Shown: one piece after another, positions 6,002 to 13,111 of the stretch
Layout of the letters: the number at the start of each line of letters is the position of its first letter
How positions within the stretch are numbered: the first letter of the stretch is position 1
Position numbers and translations under genes: made by a program
Notes under the pieces: model-generated
Databases searched by the model: none
Seen by the model: only the letters and a program-made list of their open reading frames with translations
What the model was told of the DNA's origin: nothing
DNA from: Spirochaetaceae bacterium
Lineage (GTDB): Bacteria > Spirochaetota > Spirochaetia > Treponematales > Breznakiellaceae
Direction: 5' to 3'
Length of the DNA stretch: 17,212 nt
NCBI GenBank assembly: GCA_031257995.1
Contig: JAIRNN010000044.1
Location: 1 to 17,212 of the forward strand

Positions 6002-7250
6002 AGAAGAACTCTTTTTTTACCCAGTTTACCATTTTGGCGAACACGCCCGGCTGCCACCTTTCGGGGGGTTCGTTTTCCCGCGCCTCGCCGCCGCCCAGCC
6101 GGAGGTCGCCTTCCAGCGCGAGCCCGACCGCCGTCGCGAACTCGGGCCGCCGGTATTCCTTTTCGAGACCGCCCGGCAAGAGCGGCAGCCCAATACGGAC
6201 CGGCAGATGGAACACGCTCACGGCAAGCTCCGCCGCGCCCAAGATGTTCGCGCCGCCTCCCGTGAGAACCACGCCGCCTGAAAGATGCCGGGTCATATCG
6301 TGCCTGTCAAGCTCCTCCTTCACCTGGGAGAATATCTCCGCCATACGCGGCTGGACGACCCGCTGAATCTGGACCTTGGGGATCGGGGAGGGCGCGCGGC
6401 CTCCCATACCCGGCACCAGCACACTTTCCGCGGGATCCACCAGAGAGGCCCAGCAGCACGCCTGCTCGCGCTTCACCTTTTCCGCCGTTTCAAGCGGCAG
6501 ACTCATCACAATAGAAATATCCCCGCTCACCTGCGCCCCGCCCAGCGGGACCGTACTGGTGAAGTAGGGCGACCCCTCGACATACACGATCAAATCGGTC
6601 GTGCCGCCGCCTAAGTCGATCACCGCGACACCGAGTTCTTTCTCCTCCTCCGTCAGCACCGCCCGCCCGGACGCGAGGGACTGGAGAATCAAACCGGGAA
6701 CCTTGTAGCCCGCCCGGTTCACGCACTTGACAAGGTTTTGGGCGCTCGTCAGCGGGCACGTGATAATATGCACCTCCGCCTCAAGACGAACCCCGATCAT
6801 ATCAATCGGATTCCTGATACCCGCCTGATGATCGACGATATAGGCCTGCGGAATCACCTCCAGAATCTTCTGGTCGAGCGGCAGCACGATAGCGCGGGCC
6901 GATTCGAGAACGCGGTCCACATCTTCGGTTGAAATCTCGTGCAGGTCCTTGTTCCGGCCCGCCACCGAGACGACACCGCGCGAGTTGATCCCCTTGATCT
7001 GGTCGCCGCCGATACCCGTCCACAGAGTGGAAACCTCGCTTCCGCTCATCATTTCCGCCGCCTCAACCGCCTGGGCAATGGAGCGCAAAGTCGATTCGAT
7101 GTTCACGACAACACCCTTCTTCATGCCGTTTGACGGCGCGACACCCACCCCGGTAATTTCGAGATTTCCGCCGCCCCGCCTCTGTGCGAGACACGCGCAT
7201 ACCTTTGTTGTCCCAATATCGAGACCCGCTATAACTAACTCACCAGCCAA
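6000..7250 (-). CDS. ftsA: Cell division protein FtsA
   Basis: FtsA is the actin-like ATPase that ties FtsZ filaments to the inner membrane. The 416-residue product shows the phosphate-1 motif (LVIAGLDIGTTKVCACLA, about 5-22), the inserted 1C (SHS2) region at about 85-165, the phosphate-2 motif (GVAVIDLGGGTTDLIVY, about 208) and the adenosine motif (GVVLTGGGANILGAAELA, about 326). It ends with an amphipathic helix, FAKMVNWVKKEFF, the membrane-targeting sequence. The start is TTG at 7250, with a strong GAGGGGGG ribosome site about seven bases upstream; no ATG is nearby. It follows ftsQ by 13 bases. The stop codon abuts a palindromic repeat module. Confidence 0.96.
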   Translation of the reverse strand: MAGELVIAGLDIGTTKVCACLAQRRGGGNLEITGVGVAPSNGMKKGVVVNIESTLRSIAQAVEAAEMMSGSEVSTLWTGIGGDQIKGINSRGVVSVAGRNKDLHEISTEDVDRVLESARAIVLPLDQKILEVIPQAYIVDHQAGIRNPIDMIGVRLEAEVHIITCPLTSAQNLVKCVNRAGYKVPGLILQSLASGRAVLTEEEKELGVAVIDLGGGTTDLIVYVEGSPYFTSTVPLGGAQVSGDISIVMSLPLETAEKVKREQACCWASLVDPAESVLVPGMGGRAPSPIPKVQIQRVVQPRMAEIFSQVKEELDRHDMTRHLSGGVVLTGGGANILGAAELAVSVFHLPVRIGLPLLPGGLEKEYRRPEFATAVGLALEGDLRLGGGEARENEPPERWQPGVFAKMVNWVKKEFF

Positions 7251-7263
7251 CCGTGATCCCCCC

Positions 7264-8247
7264 TCACCCGTTTCCCGAAGCCCCTTTCACCATATAGGAA
7301 GCCGTTCCCGTCCGGTAATCAATTTCGGAAACCCGCACCCCCTCCGCTTCAAGCACGTCCAGCAACAAAAATACATACCCCACCGCCTCTTCGTCAAGTT
7401 CCGCGTTCATCCGAATCTTCACCGGAGCGTGGGACGGGAAAAGCGTTATATCAAAACCATCGTAGGTTTTCTTGTTGACCGCTATCTCCGAAATCGCCTG
7501 ATACAGATTCGGCGACACGGACGACAGTTTATCAAGACGTTCACACAACGGGATGTAGGCGCTCGCCAGCCGCGATCCCTCGGCGGCCGTGGTTTCAATG
7601 CCGGAAACAACCGGAACCGACCGGAAAGCATCCGTTTTACCGCCACCGGACTTGAACACGACACCGTGTTTGTCAAAGTACACAGGCACGGCCTTGCCGT
7701 TCACGTTCCGCAGAAAGAGCGCGACGCTTTTCCGGGGGACGACGGTAATCCGCACGGTTCCGGGGAAATGTTTCTCCACCTTCGCGCTCTCGACAGCCGG
7801 CACCCCGCAGAGGTTCTTTTCGGCGGCCCGCGTATCCAGCGAAAGGTAGGACGTTTTCGCGCCAATACCCGCAACACTCAGCGCCTCGTCCTTCTCCATA
7901 AACCCGGATTCGGTACCGGTAATCACCACCGAAGAAAACGGGCGCGCAGGCGTTATGAGGAAAAGCCACACCAGTTCCCCGGCAAAGAATAGCACGCAGA
8001 CAAAGAAGAGTATCCTGAATACCTTCTGTATCCGCGAAGGAGATTCCGCCCCGGTTGATACCCCGCTTACCGCAGCCTCCTCTTCCGCGCTTTCCCCCTC
8101 TTCGGTAAACGGTTCCCTGACCCGCGCGTTTGGTTTCAGGGTGAATCCGGCCTTCAGTCTGACCTTCGGTTTAACGCTTAAGGGAGAAGCCGCCACGAAT
8201 TCGCTGTCGTCGATATATGTTTTTTCCGCCACATTAACCGCGGTCAC
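7264..8247 (-). CDS. ftsQ: Cell division protein FtsQ/DivIB
   Basis: FtsQ/DivIB links cytoplasmic and periplasmic parts of the divisome, with FtsL and FtsB. The 327-residue product has an unusually long cytoplasmic region of about 70 residues rich in charge, one transmembrane helix at about 74-97 (VFRILFFVCVLFFAGELVWL), then a POTRA-like domain (FSSVVITGTESGF through VPAVESAKVEKHFPGTVRITV) and a beta domain continuing PRKSVALFLRN. These are the expected blocks in order. It overlaps the ftsW stop by 14 bases, so translation of the two is probably coupled. Sequence conservation in this family is low, so the call rests on topology, POTRA pattern and position. Confidence 0.9.
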   Translation of the reverse strand: MTAVNVAEKTYIDDSEFVAASPLSVKPKVRLKAGFTLKPNARVREPFTEEGESAEEEAAVSGVSTGAESPSRIQKVFRILFFVCVLFFAGELVWLFLITPARPFSSVVITGTESGFMEKDEALSVAGIGAKTSYLSLDTRAAEKNLCGVPAVESAKVEKHFPGTVRITVVPRKSVALFLRNVNGKAVPVYFDKHGVVFKSGGGKTDAFRSVPVVSGIETTAAEGSRLASAYIPLCERLDKLSSVSPNLYQAISEIAVNKKTYDGFDITLFPSHAPVKIRMNAELDEEAVGYVFLLLDVLEAEGVRVSEIDYRTGTASYMVKGASGNG

Positions 8248-9370
8248 CGGACGCCTCCTCTTTGCCGATACCGGCGATCAAACCGGCCATCACCAGTGTC
8301 GTGGTCAAGGACGAACCGCCCGCCGAAAAGAACGGCAGCGGAATACCCGTCGCGGGAATACTCCCGGAAACGACCGCGATATTGATCAATGTCTGCGAGA
8401 GAATCGTCGTCCCCAGCCCGACAGCCAGGAGCCGCTTGAACGTATCGGCCGTTTTGAGCGCGGCGGCGAAGACGCGCATCGTGAACACCGCGATCAGCGC
8501 CACAAAGAGAATGATGCCGATAAACCCGGCTTCTTCCGCATAGGACGCGAAGATGAAGTCCGACTGTATTTCGGGCACCGACGCGATCTTCCGCGTTCCC
8601 TGCCCTATCCCTTTTCCCCAGAACCCCCCCGACCGGATGGTGAGGATCGAGGAGCGTACCTGATAGCCCGCGCCAAGCGGTTCCCATTCCGGCCAGATAA
8701 AGCTCAAGACCCGGCGCAGCCGGTGTTCTTTCGTCAGGACAAGGAGCAGCGAAACCGGCAGTATCATCACCGCCGTTCCGATAAAATAGCTCATCTTGAT
8801 ACCGGCAAGGAAAAAGAGCGCCAGCGCGTTTACCGCGATGAAGACCGCCATCGAGAAGTTATTCTGAAGATAGATCAAGATGAAAAAGATCATCGTAACC
8901 ACCGCCGGCGGCAGAATACCGCGCGCAAACGAATCGAGACAATCCTTCTTCTTGTCAAAAATATGCGCCAGGTACAGGGGCAGCACGAGTTTCACCAGTT
9001 CCGAAGGCTGGTAGGTCCACGGACCTATCCTGATCCAGCGGGACGCGCCGTTTTTCATCACGCCGATAACGGGCACAAAGGTGAGCGCGCAGAGGAACAT
9101 CGAGAGCAAAACGAGCGGCATGATGACACCCCGTATCTTTTCAACCGGAAACCAGGACACCACGAAAAACGCGATGAGCCCAATCAGCGCGTAGACCGCC
9201 TGCCGCGCGATAAAGTACCAGCGGTCGTGGAAGAAGCGTTCGGCAAACGCATACGAGGCCGAGTAGAGCGTTACGATACCGGTACCCGCTAAAAGGAGTA
9301 CCATAATCACATACCAGTGATCATAGTGAAGGCGGACCTGCGGCTTTTCCATATCCCAGTTATTCCTCAT
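8234..9370 (-). CDS. ftsW: Septal peptidoglycan polymerase FtsW (SEDS family)
   Basis: FtsW polymerises lipid II at the septum together with a class B PBP. The 378-residue product has about ten membrane helices and SEDS signatures: SRWIRIGPWTYQPSELVKL (about 119), the periplasmic loop containing GAGYQVRSSILTIRSGGFWG and GIGQGTRKIASVPEIQSDFI, then FASYAEEAGFIG, and the C-terminal GIPLPFFSAGGSSL. The SEDS family also includes RodA and SpoVE; the dcw location supports FtsW. It shares an ATGA overlap with mraY upstream and overlaps ftsQ downstream. No ftsI gene is in the window, so its PBP partner must be encoded elsewhere. Confidence 0.95.
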   Translation of the reverse strand: MRNNWDMEKPQVRLHYDHWYVIMVLLLAGTGIVTLYSASYAFAERFFHDRWYFIARQAVYALIGLIAFFVVSWFPVEKIRGVIMPLVLLSMFLCALTFVPVIGVMKNGASRWIRIGPWTYQPSELVKLVLPLYLAHIFDKKKDCLDSFARGILPPAVVTMIFFILIYLQNNFSMAVFIAVNALALFFLAGIKMSYFIGTAVMILPVSLLLVLTKEHRLRRVLSFIWPEWEPLGAGYQVRSSILTIRSGGFWGKGIGQGTRKIASVPEIQSDFIFASYAEEAGFIGIILFVALIAVFTMRVFAAALKTADTFKRLLAVGLGTTILSQTLINIAVVSGSIPATGIPLPFFSAGGSSLTTTLVMAGLIAGIGKEEASGDRG

Positions 9371-10452
9371 TGTATCTTCAGCGTGGAGAGGGCGATGATC
9401 GCGAATAACCCGCCCAGTATCCAGAAACGAATCACGATTTTCGTTTCAGGAAGCCCCTTTTCCCCCTGCTCGTAGTGATGATGCAATGGCGCCATGCGGA
9501 ACACCCTCTTCTTCTTCCATTTGTACACCACCACCTGTATGATAACCGACGCCGCTTCCAGTACAAAAACCCCTCCGGCAATCAGAATCAATATCTCTTT
9601 CTTGATAATCAGCGAAATCACCGCGATAACACCGCCCAGCGAGAGACTCCCGACATCTCCCATAAACACCTCGGCAGGATGGGCGTTATACCAAAGATGG
9701 CCCACACACGCCCCCACTCCCGCAAGGCAGAACACCGTCAACTCACCCGCGCCGGGGATATAGGGGATGCCCAGATACGACGAATAATCCTGTCTGCCCG
9801 AAAGATAGGTCAGTATGGCCAGCGTGATGAACATGAATATGAGCAATCCGGTGGCAAGCCCGTCAAGACCGTCGCTCAAATTGACCGCGTTGGATTCCCC
9901 GACAATCAGCAGAACCGCAAAGGGCGCCCACCAATAGCCCAGATCGGCGACCGGATTCTTGAAAAAGGGAATATAGAGCGCCGTCGTCTTTTCGTCCCCC
10001 GTCATCAAAAGATAACCCGCGATGACCGCGGCGGCGATACATTGCAGCACCAGCTTTCCCTTAGGCGAAAGCCCGTCCGCGTTATGCCCCCGTATCTTGA
10101 GGTAATCGTCGATGAACCCGATGAGCCCAAAAAGAAGAAAGGCGATCATCGTTACCCAGACCCGCGAATTATGGAAGTTCTGCCACAACAGCATGGACAC
10201 GGTGACGGAAAGAATGATCATCACACCGCCCATCGTCGGAGTCCCCCCTTTGGCAAGATGAGTCGCCGGCCCGTCCGCGCGGATCGTCTGCCGGCATTTG
10301 AGCGCGGCAAGTTTCCTGATGATGGGCTGGCCCAGGAGAAAACAGAGAACCAGGGTTGTCAGCGCCGCATACGCCCCCCGCAGCGTGATGTACTGAAACA
10401 CGTTGAAAACTGTGAGGTATTTCGTAAGCGGATATAAAAACTCTAAAAACAT
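9367..10452 (-). CDS. mraY: Phospho-MurNAc-pentapeptide transferase MraY
   Basis: MraY moves phospho-MurNAc-pentapeptide from UDP onto undecaprenyl phosphate, giving lipid I. The product has 361 residues from ATG 10452 and about ten membrane helices. Conserved blocks are GGTPTMGGVMI (about 69), the Mg-binding FIDDYLKI (about 113), the catalytic NLSDGLDGLATG (about 191), EVFMGDVGSLSLGG and the HHHYEQ motif near the C-terminus. A GTG at 10467 would add five residues, but MFLEFLYPL matches the usual MraY N-terminus and GGGGG lies eight bases before it. Its stop overlaps the ftsW start. Upstream is a 514-bp repeat-filled gap separating it from murF. Confidence 0.96.
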   Translation of the reverse strand: MFLEFLYPLTKYLTVFNVFQYITLRGAYAALTTLVLCFLLGQPIIRKLAALKCRQTIRADGPATHLAKGGTPTMGGVMIILSVTVSMLLWQNFHNSRVWVTMIAFLLFGLIGFIDDYLKIRGHNADGLSPKGKLVLQCIAAAVIAGYLLMTGDEKTTALYIPFFKNPVADLGYWWAPFAVLLIVGESNAVNLSDGLDGLATGLLIFMFITLAILTYLSGRQDYSSYLGIPYIPGAGELTVFCLAGVGACVGHLWYNAHPAEVFMGDVGSLSLGGVIAVISLIIKKEILILIAGGVFVLEAASVIIQVVVYKWKKKRVFRMAPLHHHYEQGEKGLPETKIVIRFWILGGLFAIIALSTLKIQ

Positions 10453-10740
10453 ACTCCTGTCCCCCACAACGAGCGCAATCTCCGGTTACGCCCTTCGCAA
10501 CCGCCCGGCGCGGTATACCATTTCCTCCGTAACCGGACGTTCTCCTCTTCTTCGCTTTCTTCGACTTCGCGGTTTTATTAACCCCTCTTTTCACCGCGAA
10601 GCCGGAAAAGGCGAATAAGGGTCTTAGGACGGTCTACCCCGCGCCGTTTAGTGCGGGGGCTGCGTCCCGGATAACCATACTAAAGGGCGCGGCTCCCGGG
10701 GCGGGTTCTGTTTAGAGGGCGCAACGGTTCCCTTTGCGTC
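10453..10740. other. Gap between mraY and murF, mraY-proximal part
   Basis: I see no gene here. A minus-strand frame extends into mraY from 10594 but has no family resemblance. The stretch contains an inverted repeat, CCGGTTACG (10491-10499) with CGTAACCGG (10528-10536), and GC-rich low-complexity sequence. It forms the 5' leader of mraY if the operon is one transcript. Confidence 0.6.
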
Positions 10741-10745
10741 CCTCC

Positions 10746-10783
10746 ACTTCGTCCGATGTGGTACCTCCACATCGGGCGGAAGT
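10746..10783. repeat. Long hairpin in the mraY leader
   Basis: A stem of about 16 bp with one bulged G and one G-T pair forms around a TACCT loop. The core is CCGATGTGG-TACCT-CCACATCGG, extended outward by ACTTC/GAAGT. No T tract follows on the minus strand, so it is more likely an mRNA-stability or processing structure than a terminator. Confidence 0.75.
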
Positions 10784-10794
10784 GTCGCTCGCAA

Positions 10795-10928
10795 CCGGAC
10801 GGTACCGACGCTCGGTACCGGACGATCTACGCCGGTAGACCGGACGATCTACGCCCGTATACCGGTCTGGTCTACGCCGGTATACCGGACGTTCTAAAAC
10901 GTTAGACCGTACGGTATTGCCCTTAGGA
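10795..10928. repeat. Second tandem array: five 22-23-bp hairpin units plus a decayed sixth
   Basis: Units start at 10795, 10818, 10840, 10862 and 10885, each opening CCGGAC or CCGGTC; a degenerate sixth spans 10907-10928. Self-complementary cores differ between units: GGTACCGA-CGC-TCGGTACC, TCTAC-GCCG-GTAGA, TCTAC-GCCC-GTATA, TCTAC-GCCG-GTATA and TCTAA-AACG-TTAGA. The stem sequence changes while pairing is largely kept. The unit length and hairpin design match the array at 5606-5839, but the sequence is different. Confidence 0.85.
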
Positions 10929-10934
10929 GCCTTC

Positions 10935-11000
10935 TTCCCCAAAATGGGGACCGCCGCTCGTTCACTTTACGCCGTCCCCAAGGGAAGCCCCTGTGGGGCC
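10935..11000. repeat. Palindromic module fused to the murF 3' end
   Basis: A full-length but diverged copy: CCCC-AAAAT-GGGG, ACCGCCG, CGTTCACTTTACGCCG, TCCCCAAGG and GCCCC-TGT-GGGGC. The half holding the second hairpin is read as the last ten codons of murF and its TAA stop. Confidence 0.85.
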
Positions 11001-12412
11001 AGAAGGCGTTCTAGCGCGCATAGACGTGATCCTTTCAGCAACACCAGGTCGTTCTCCCGCGCATCGCTGTGGAGCGCGGCCTTCAACCGGTCTCTGTCAT
11101 CGAACACCGCAATGTTCCCGCCCTGAAAAGCCGTGTTTGAAACATGAAAGAAATACTTCTTGTCCGCGTTCACCGCGTTCAGCCGCAAAAACAGCTTTTC
11201 ATGCTCTTCCGCGCTTCGCTCCCCCAATTCAAACATCTCGCCCGCCACGACAATCTTCCGCCCGTTCCACGCGGTACCATCAAAGAACAGCAGCGCCTTC
11301 TCCATTGAGTCGGGATTCGCGTTGTAACCGTCGTTTACCACCGTTACCCTGTGCCCGTTCATCTCCGTTTCGACCACCTCGCCCCTCCCCGGCAGGGGCT
11401 TCACCGACGAAAGCCCGCGGACAATCGCCTCGCGCCCAATCCCCAGCGCCCGCGCAATCGTCACGGCGGCGGCGGCGTTTTCCAGATTGTACCTTCCCGG
11501 CAGGGAAAAATGCGCCGTTTCCCCTTCAAACATCCATTCCCAGCCGAAAATCCCGCAGTCCTTCACGCCCGCAAAAACGCCGCCCACAATGGTGTCCGCG
11601 ATGGCGGCCGCATAGGGATAGAGACACACATTACCGTTCACTCCCTCGCAAAGATACGCGGCAAACGCTGAACCCGCGGGGACAAACGCCGTTTCCGCGC
11701 CCGTAAAAAAAGAAAAAATCGCTTTTTTCTCTTGAGCAATCCCCTCTTCCGTGCCGATATTACCGATATGGGCGGAGCCGACATTCGTTACCAGGGCGAG
11801 ATGGGGACGCAGCACCCCGGCGCTTTCCGCGATCTCGCCCCGGCGGTTCATACCAAGCTCGAAAATCCCCGCCTCGTGTTCCGCACGAACCTGAAACACG
11901 GACAATGGCAGCCCCATGTCCGAATTCAGATTCGCCCGGTTATACACAACGCGCCTTTCTCTCCCGATTATCGCGGCGGCAATCTCTTTCGTGGTTGTTT
12001 TCCCCGAAGAGCCTGTTATGCCGATCCGCAATAGACCGGGAAACTTGTCAAGGTAGGCCTTTGCCAGCAATTGCAACGCCCGCAGCGTGTTATCCACGAT
12101 CAGCAACACCCCTCCGTTATTGTTGCCGTCACCTTCCGCCGCCTTGATAAGCGCGTATTTCTCTCCATGATCCTTGCGGACCAGCGCGCCCGCAGCGCCC
12201 GCCTTGAACGCCTCGTCCACAAAGCCGTGTCCGTCTGTATTTTCCCCCGGAAGCGCGACAAACAGCCCGCCCCGTTCAACCTGCCGCGAATCAACCGAAA
12301 CAGCGCAAAACCCCGCCGTCCGATTACCCGTTTCCGGCATAAAAAGCCCGCAACCCAAGACACGGGCCGCCTCTTCCCAACGAAAAAGAACCCTCTCTCC
12401 CGTATCGTTCAT
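10967..12412 (-). CDS. murF: UDP-MurNAc-tripeptide--D-Ala-D-Ala ligase MurF
   Basis: MurF adds D-Ala-D-Ala to UDP-MurNAc-tripeptide using ATP, the last cytoplasmic precursor step. The 481-residue product shows the N-terminal UDP-binding domain (SVDSRQVERGGLFVALPGENTDGH, positions about 39-62), the P-loop GITGSSGKTTTKE (131-143), the central ELGMNRRGEIAE and VGSAHI blocks, the AAAVTIARALG region and the C-terminal VVNDGYNANPDSM motif (about 355). The natural end should be near LVLLKGSRLCALERLL; the final APQGLPLGTA is encoded by a palindromic repeat. The start at 12412 follows the ftsL stop by one base. Neighbours murE and murD, usual in other bacteria, are absent. Confidence 0.95.
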   Translation of the reverse strand: MNDTGERVLFRWEEAARVLGCGLFMPETGNRTAGFCAVSVDSRQVERGGLFVALPGENTDGHGFVDEAFKAGAAGALVRKDHGEKYALIKAAEGDGNNNGGVLLIVDNTLRALQLLAKAYLDKFPGLLRIGITGSSGKTTTKEIAAAIIGRERRVVYNRANLNSDMGLPLSVFQVRAEHEAGIFELGMNRRGEIAESAGVLRPHLALVTNVGSAHIGNIGTEEGIAQEKKAIFSFFTGAETAFVPAGSAFAAYLCEGVNGNVCLYPYAAAIADTIVGGVFAGVKDCGIFGWEWMFEGETAHFSLPGRYNLENAAAAVTIARALGIGREAIVRGLSSVKPLPGRGEVVETEMNGHRVTVVNDGYNANPDSMEKALLFFDGTAWNGRKIVVAGEMFELGERSAEEHEKLFLRLNAVNADKKYFFHVSNTAFQGGNIAVFDDRDRLKAALHSDARENDLVLLKGSRLCALERLLAPQGLPLGTA

Positions 12413-12413
12413 G

Positions 12414-12722
12414 TCAGCCGCCGGTTTTGCGCGATCCTGAGTTCGCGGTCCCGCTCTTTATCGTCACCTCGATGACCTCTTCCGGCGCCTTTTTCTCAAG
12501 CCCCAGACTCGTCTTGGCAATATTCTCTATCCGCGCCGAAGAAGACAGCACCGTAATCTCCGCGATCAACCGCCGGTTCTCCTCGATCACCTTCTCCTGC
12601 CTCTCGGTCAGCCGATCCACTTCCGTCCGCAACGCCGCATACCGCTCGCCCTGCCACACTGCCCCCAGCAGAAAAAGCGGAATCGAAAGAACCACAGCAT
12701 ACAACCCTATCTTTTTCGCCAT
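12414..12722 (-). CDS. ftsL: Cell division protein FtsL-like
   Basis: The product has 102 residues: a short cytoplasmic MAKKIG, one transmembrane helix (about 7-25, LYAVVLSIPLFLLGAVWQ), then a coiled coil (about 28-60, ALRTEVDRLTERQEKVIEEN and onward) and the conserved-type IENIAKTSLGLEKKAPEEVI segment. This is the FtsL/DivIC layout, and the position between rsmH and murF is diagnostic. I chose ATG 12722 because GAGG lies eight bases upstream (GTGAGGATGACGAT); a longer frame from 12791 reads into repeat sequence and lacks support. FtsL recruits FtsW and its PBP with FtsQ. The last 12 residues are G, S, T, K and R rich and may be disordered. Confidence 0.9.
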   Translation of the reverse strand: MAKKIGLYAVVLSIPLFLLGAVWQGERYAALRTEVDRLTERQEKVIEENRRLIAEITVLSSSARIENIAKTSLGLEKKAPEEVIEVTIKSGTANSGSRKTGG

Positions 12723-12740
12723 ATCGTCATCCTCACTTTG

Positions 12741-12843
12741 CCCCGCTAGGCGGGCCTCCTTAGACCCATCGCAACAGAAAGCGTCGCCCATCCCCCTCCG
12801 GGGGAAAGAACGCTTGATTCCCCCGCTGGGCGGGCCTCCTTAG
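12741..12843. repeat. Pair of 23-bp direct repeats, 80 bp apart
   Basis: CCCCGCTAGGCGGGC-CTCCTTAG at 12741-12763 and the same string with one change at 12821-12843. Each contains a CCCGC/GCGGG hairpin. Between them lies a CCCCC-TCC-GGGGG hairpin. No gene is present. Confidence 0.85.
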
Positions 12844-12845
12844 GG

Positions 12846-12893
12846 CCCCCGGAGGGGGATACCGCCGCCCGTTCACATCAAGCCGCCCCCAAG
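12846..12893. repeat. Palindromic module, first-half copy in the ftsL/rsmH gap
   Basis: CCCCC-GGA-GGGGG (12846-12858), ATACCGCCG, CCGTTCACATCAAG and CCGCCCCCAAG. It differs at a single base from 13046-13093, exactly 200 bp away, but lacks the second hairpin; after AAG the sequence diverges into a CCGCACAGCGG stem. Confidence 0.9.
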
Positions 12894-13041
12894 CCGCACA
12901 GCGGCCTTCAAGGGTCTCCCTAACGGGAAATCGCGGCGGCTCCCCCTTCGGGGGAGAGTACGCTAACCCCCGGAGAGGGATTACGCCGCCCCTGCTTAAT
13001 GCGCCGCCCCCAAGGAAAGCCGCGAGCGGACGGGAGACTGT
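12894..13041. repeat. Diverged module copies between two near-identical ones
   Basis: The stretch contains CTCCCCC-TTC-GGGGGAG, a degraded copy of the module at 12967-13020 (CCCCC-GGA-GAGGG, TTACGCCG, CGCCGCCCCCAAGG) and short G/C-rich stems. A 62-residue minus-strand frame runs across it but reads only repeat sequence. No gene is supported. Confidence 0.75.
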
Positions 13042-13111
13042 CCATCCCCCGGAGGGGGATACCGCCGTCCGTTCACATCAAGCCGCCCCCAAGGAAGGCC
13101 CCTGTGGGGCC
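13042..13111. repeat. Full-length palindromic module fused to the rsmH 3' end
   Basis: The reference copy: CCCCC-GGA-GGGGG (13046-13058), ATACCGCCG, TCCGTTCACATCAAG, CCGCCCCCAAGGAAG and GGCCCC-TGT-GGGGCC. The part from 13078 to 13111 is read on the minus strand as the C-terminal tail and TGA stop of rsmH. Confidence 0.9.

Noticed and set aside
5755..6057. Minus-strand frame of 100 codons with GAFLGGG and LPWGRLDGK strings
   Set aside because: It is a translation of palindromic modules and overlaps the ftsA 3' end; no independent coding evidence.
7955..9292. Plus-strand frame of 445 codons opposite ftsW and ftsQ
   Set aside because: The product is an extreme R/D/H-rich composition typical of antisense reading of a membrane protein gene; ftsW motifs on the minus strand are unambiguous.
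9475..10437. Plus-strand frame of 320 codons opposite mraY
   Set aside because: Same reason: antisense composition, no motifs, mraY catalytic blocks on the other strand.
10169..10594. Minus-strand frame of 141 codons overlapping the mraY 5' end
   Set aside because: Lysine- and arginine-rich start with a second half that is mraY in another frame; no family match.
10712..10942. Minus-strand frame of 76 codons with repeated RPVYRRR
   Set aside because: The peptide repeat comes directly from the DNA hairpin array; there is no ribosome site and composition is arginine-heavy.
12085..12100. DnaA-box-like TTATCCACG inside murF
   Set aside because: A single imperfect match in a coding region, with no cluster and no origin genes nearby.
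12414..12791. Longer FtsL starting at 12791
   Set aside because: The extra 23 residues are read from repeat-rich sequence; the ATG at 12722 has a good ribosome site and begins just before the membrane helix.
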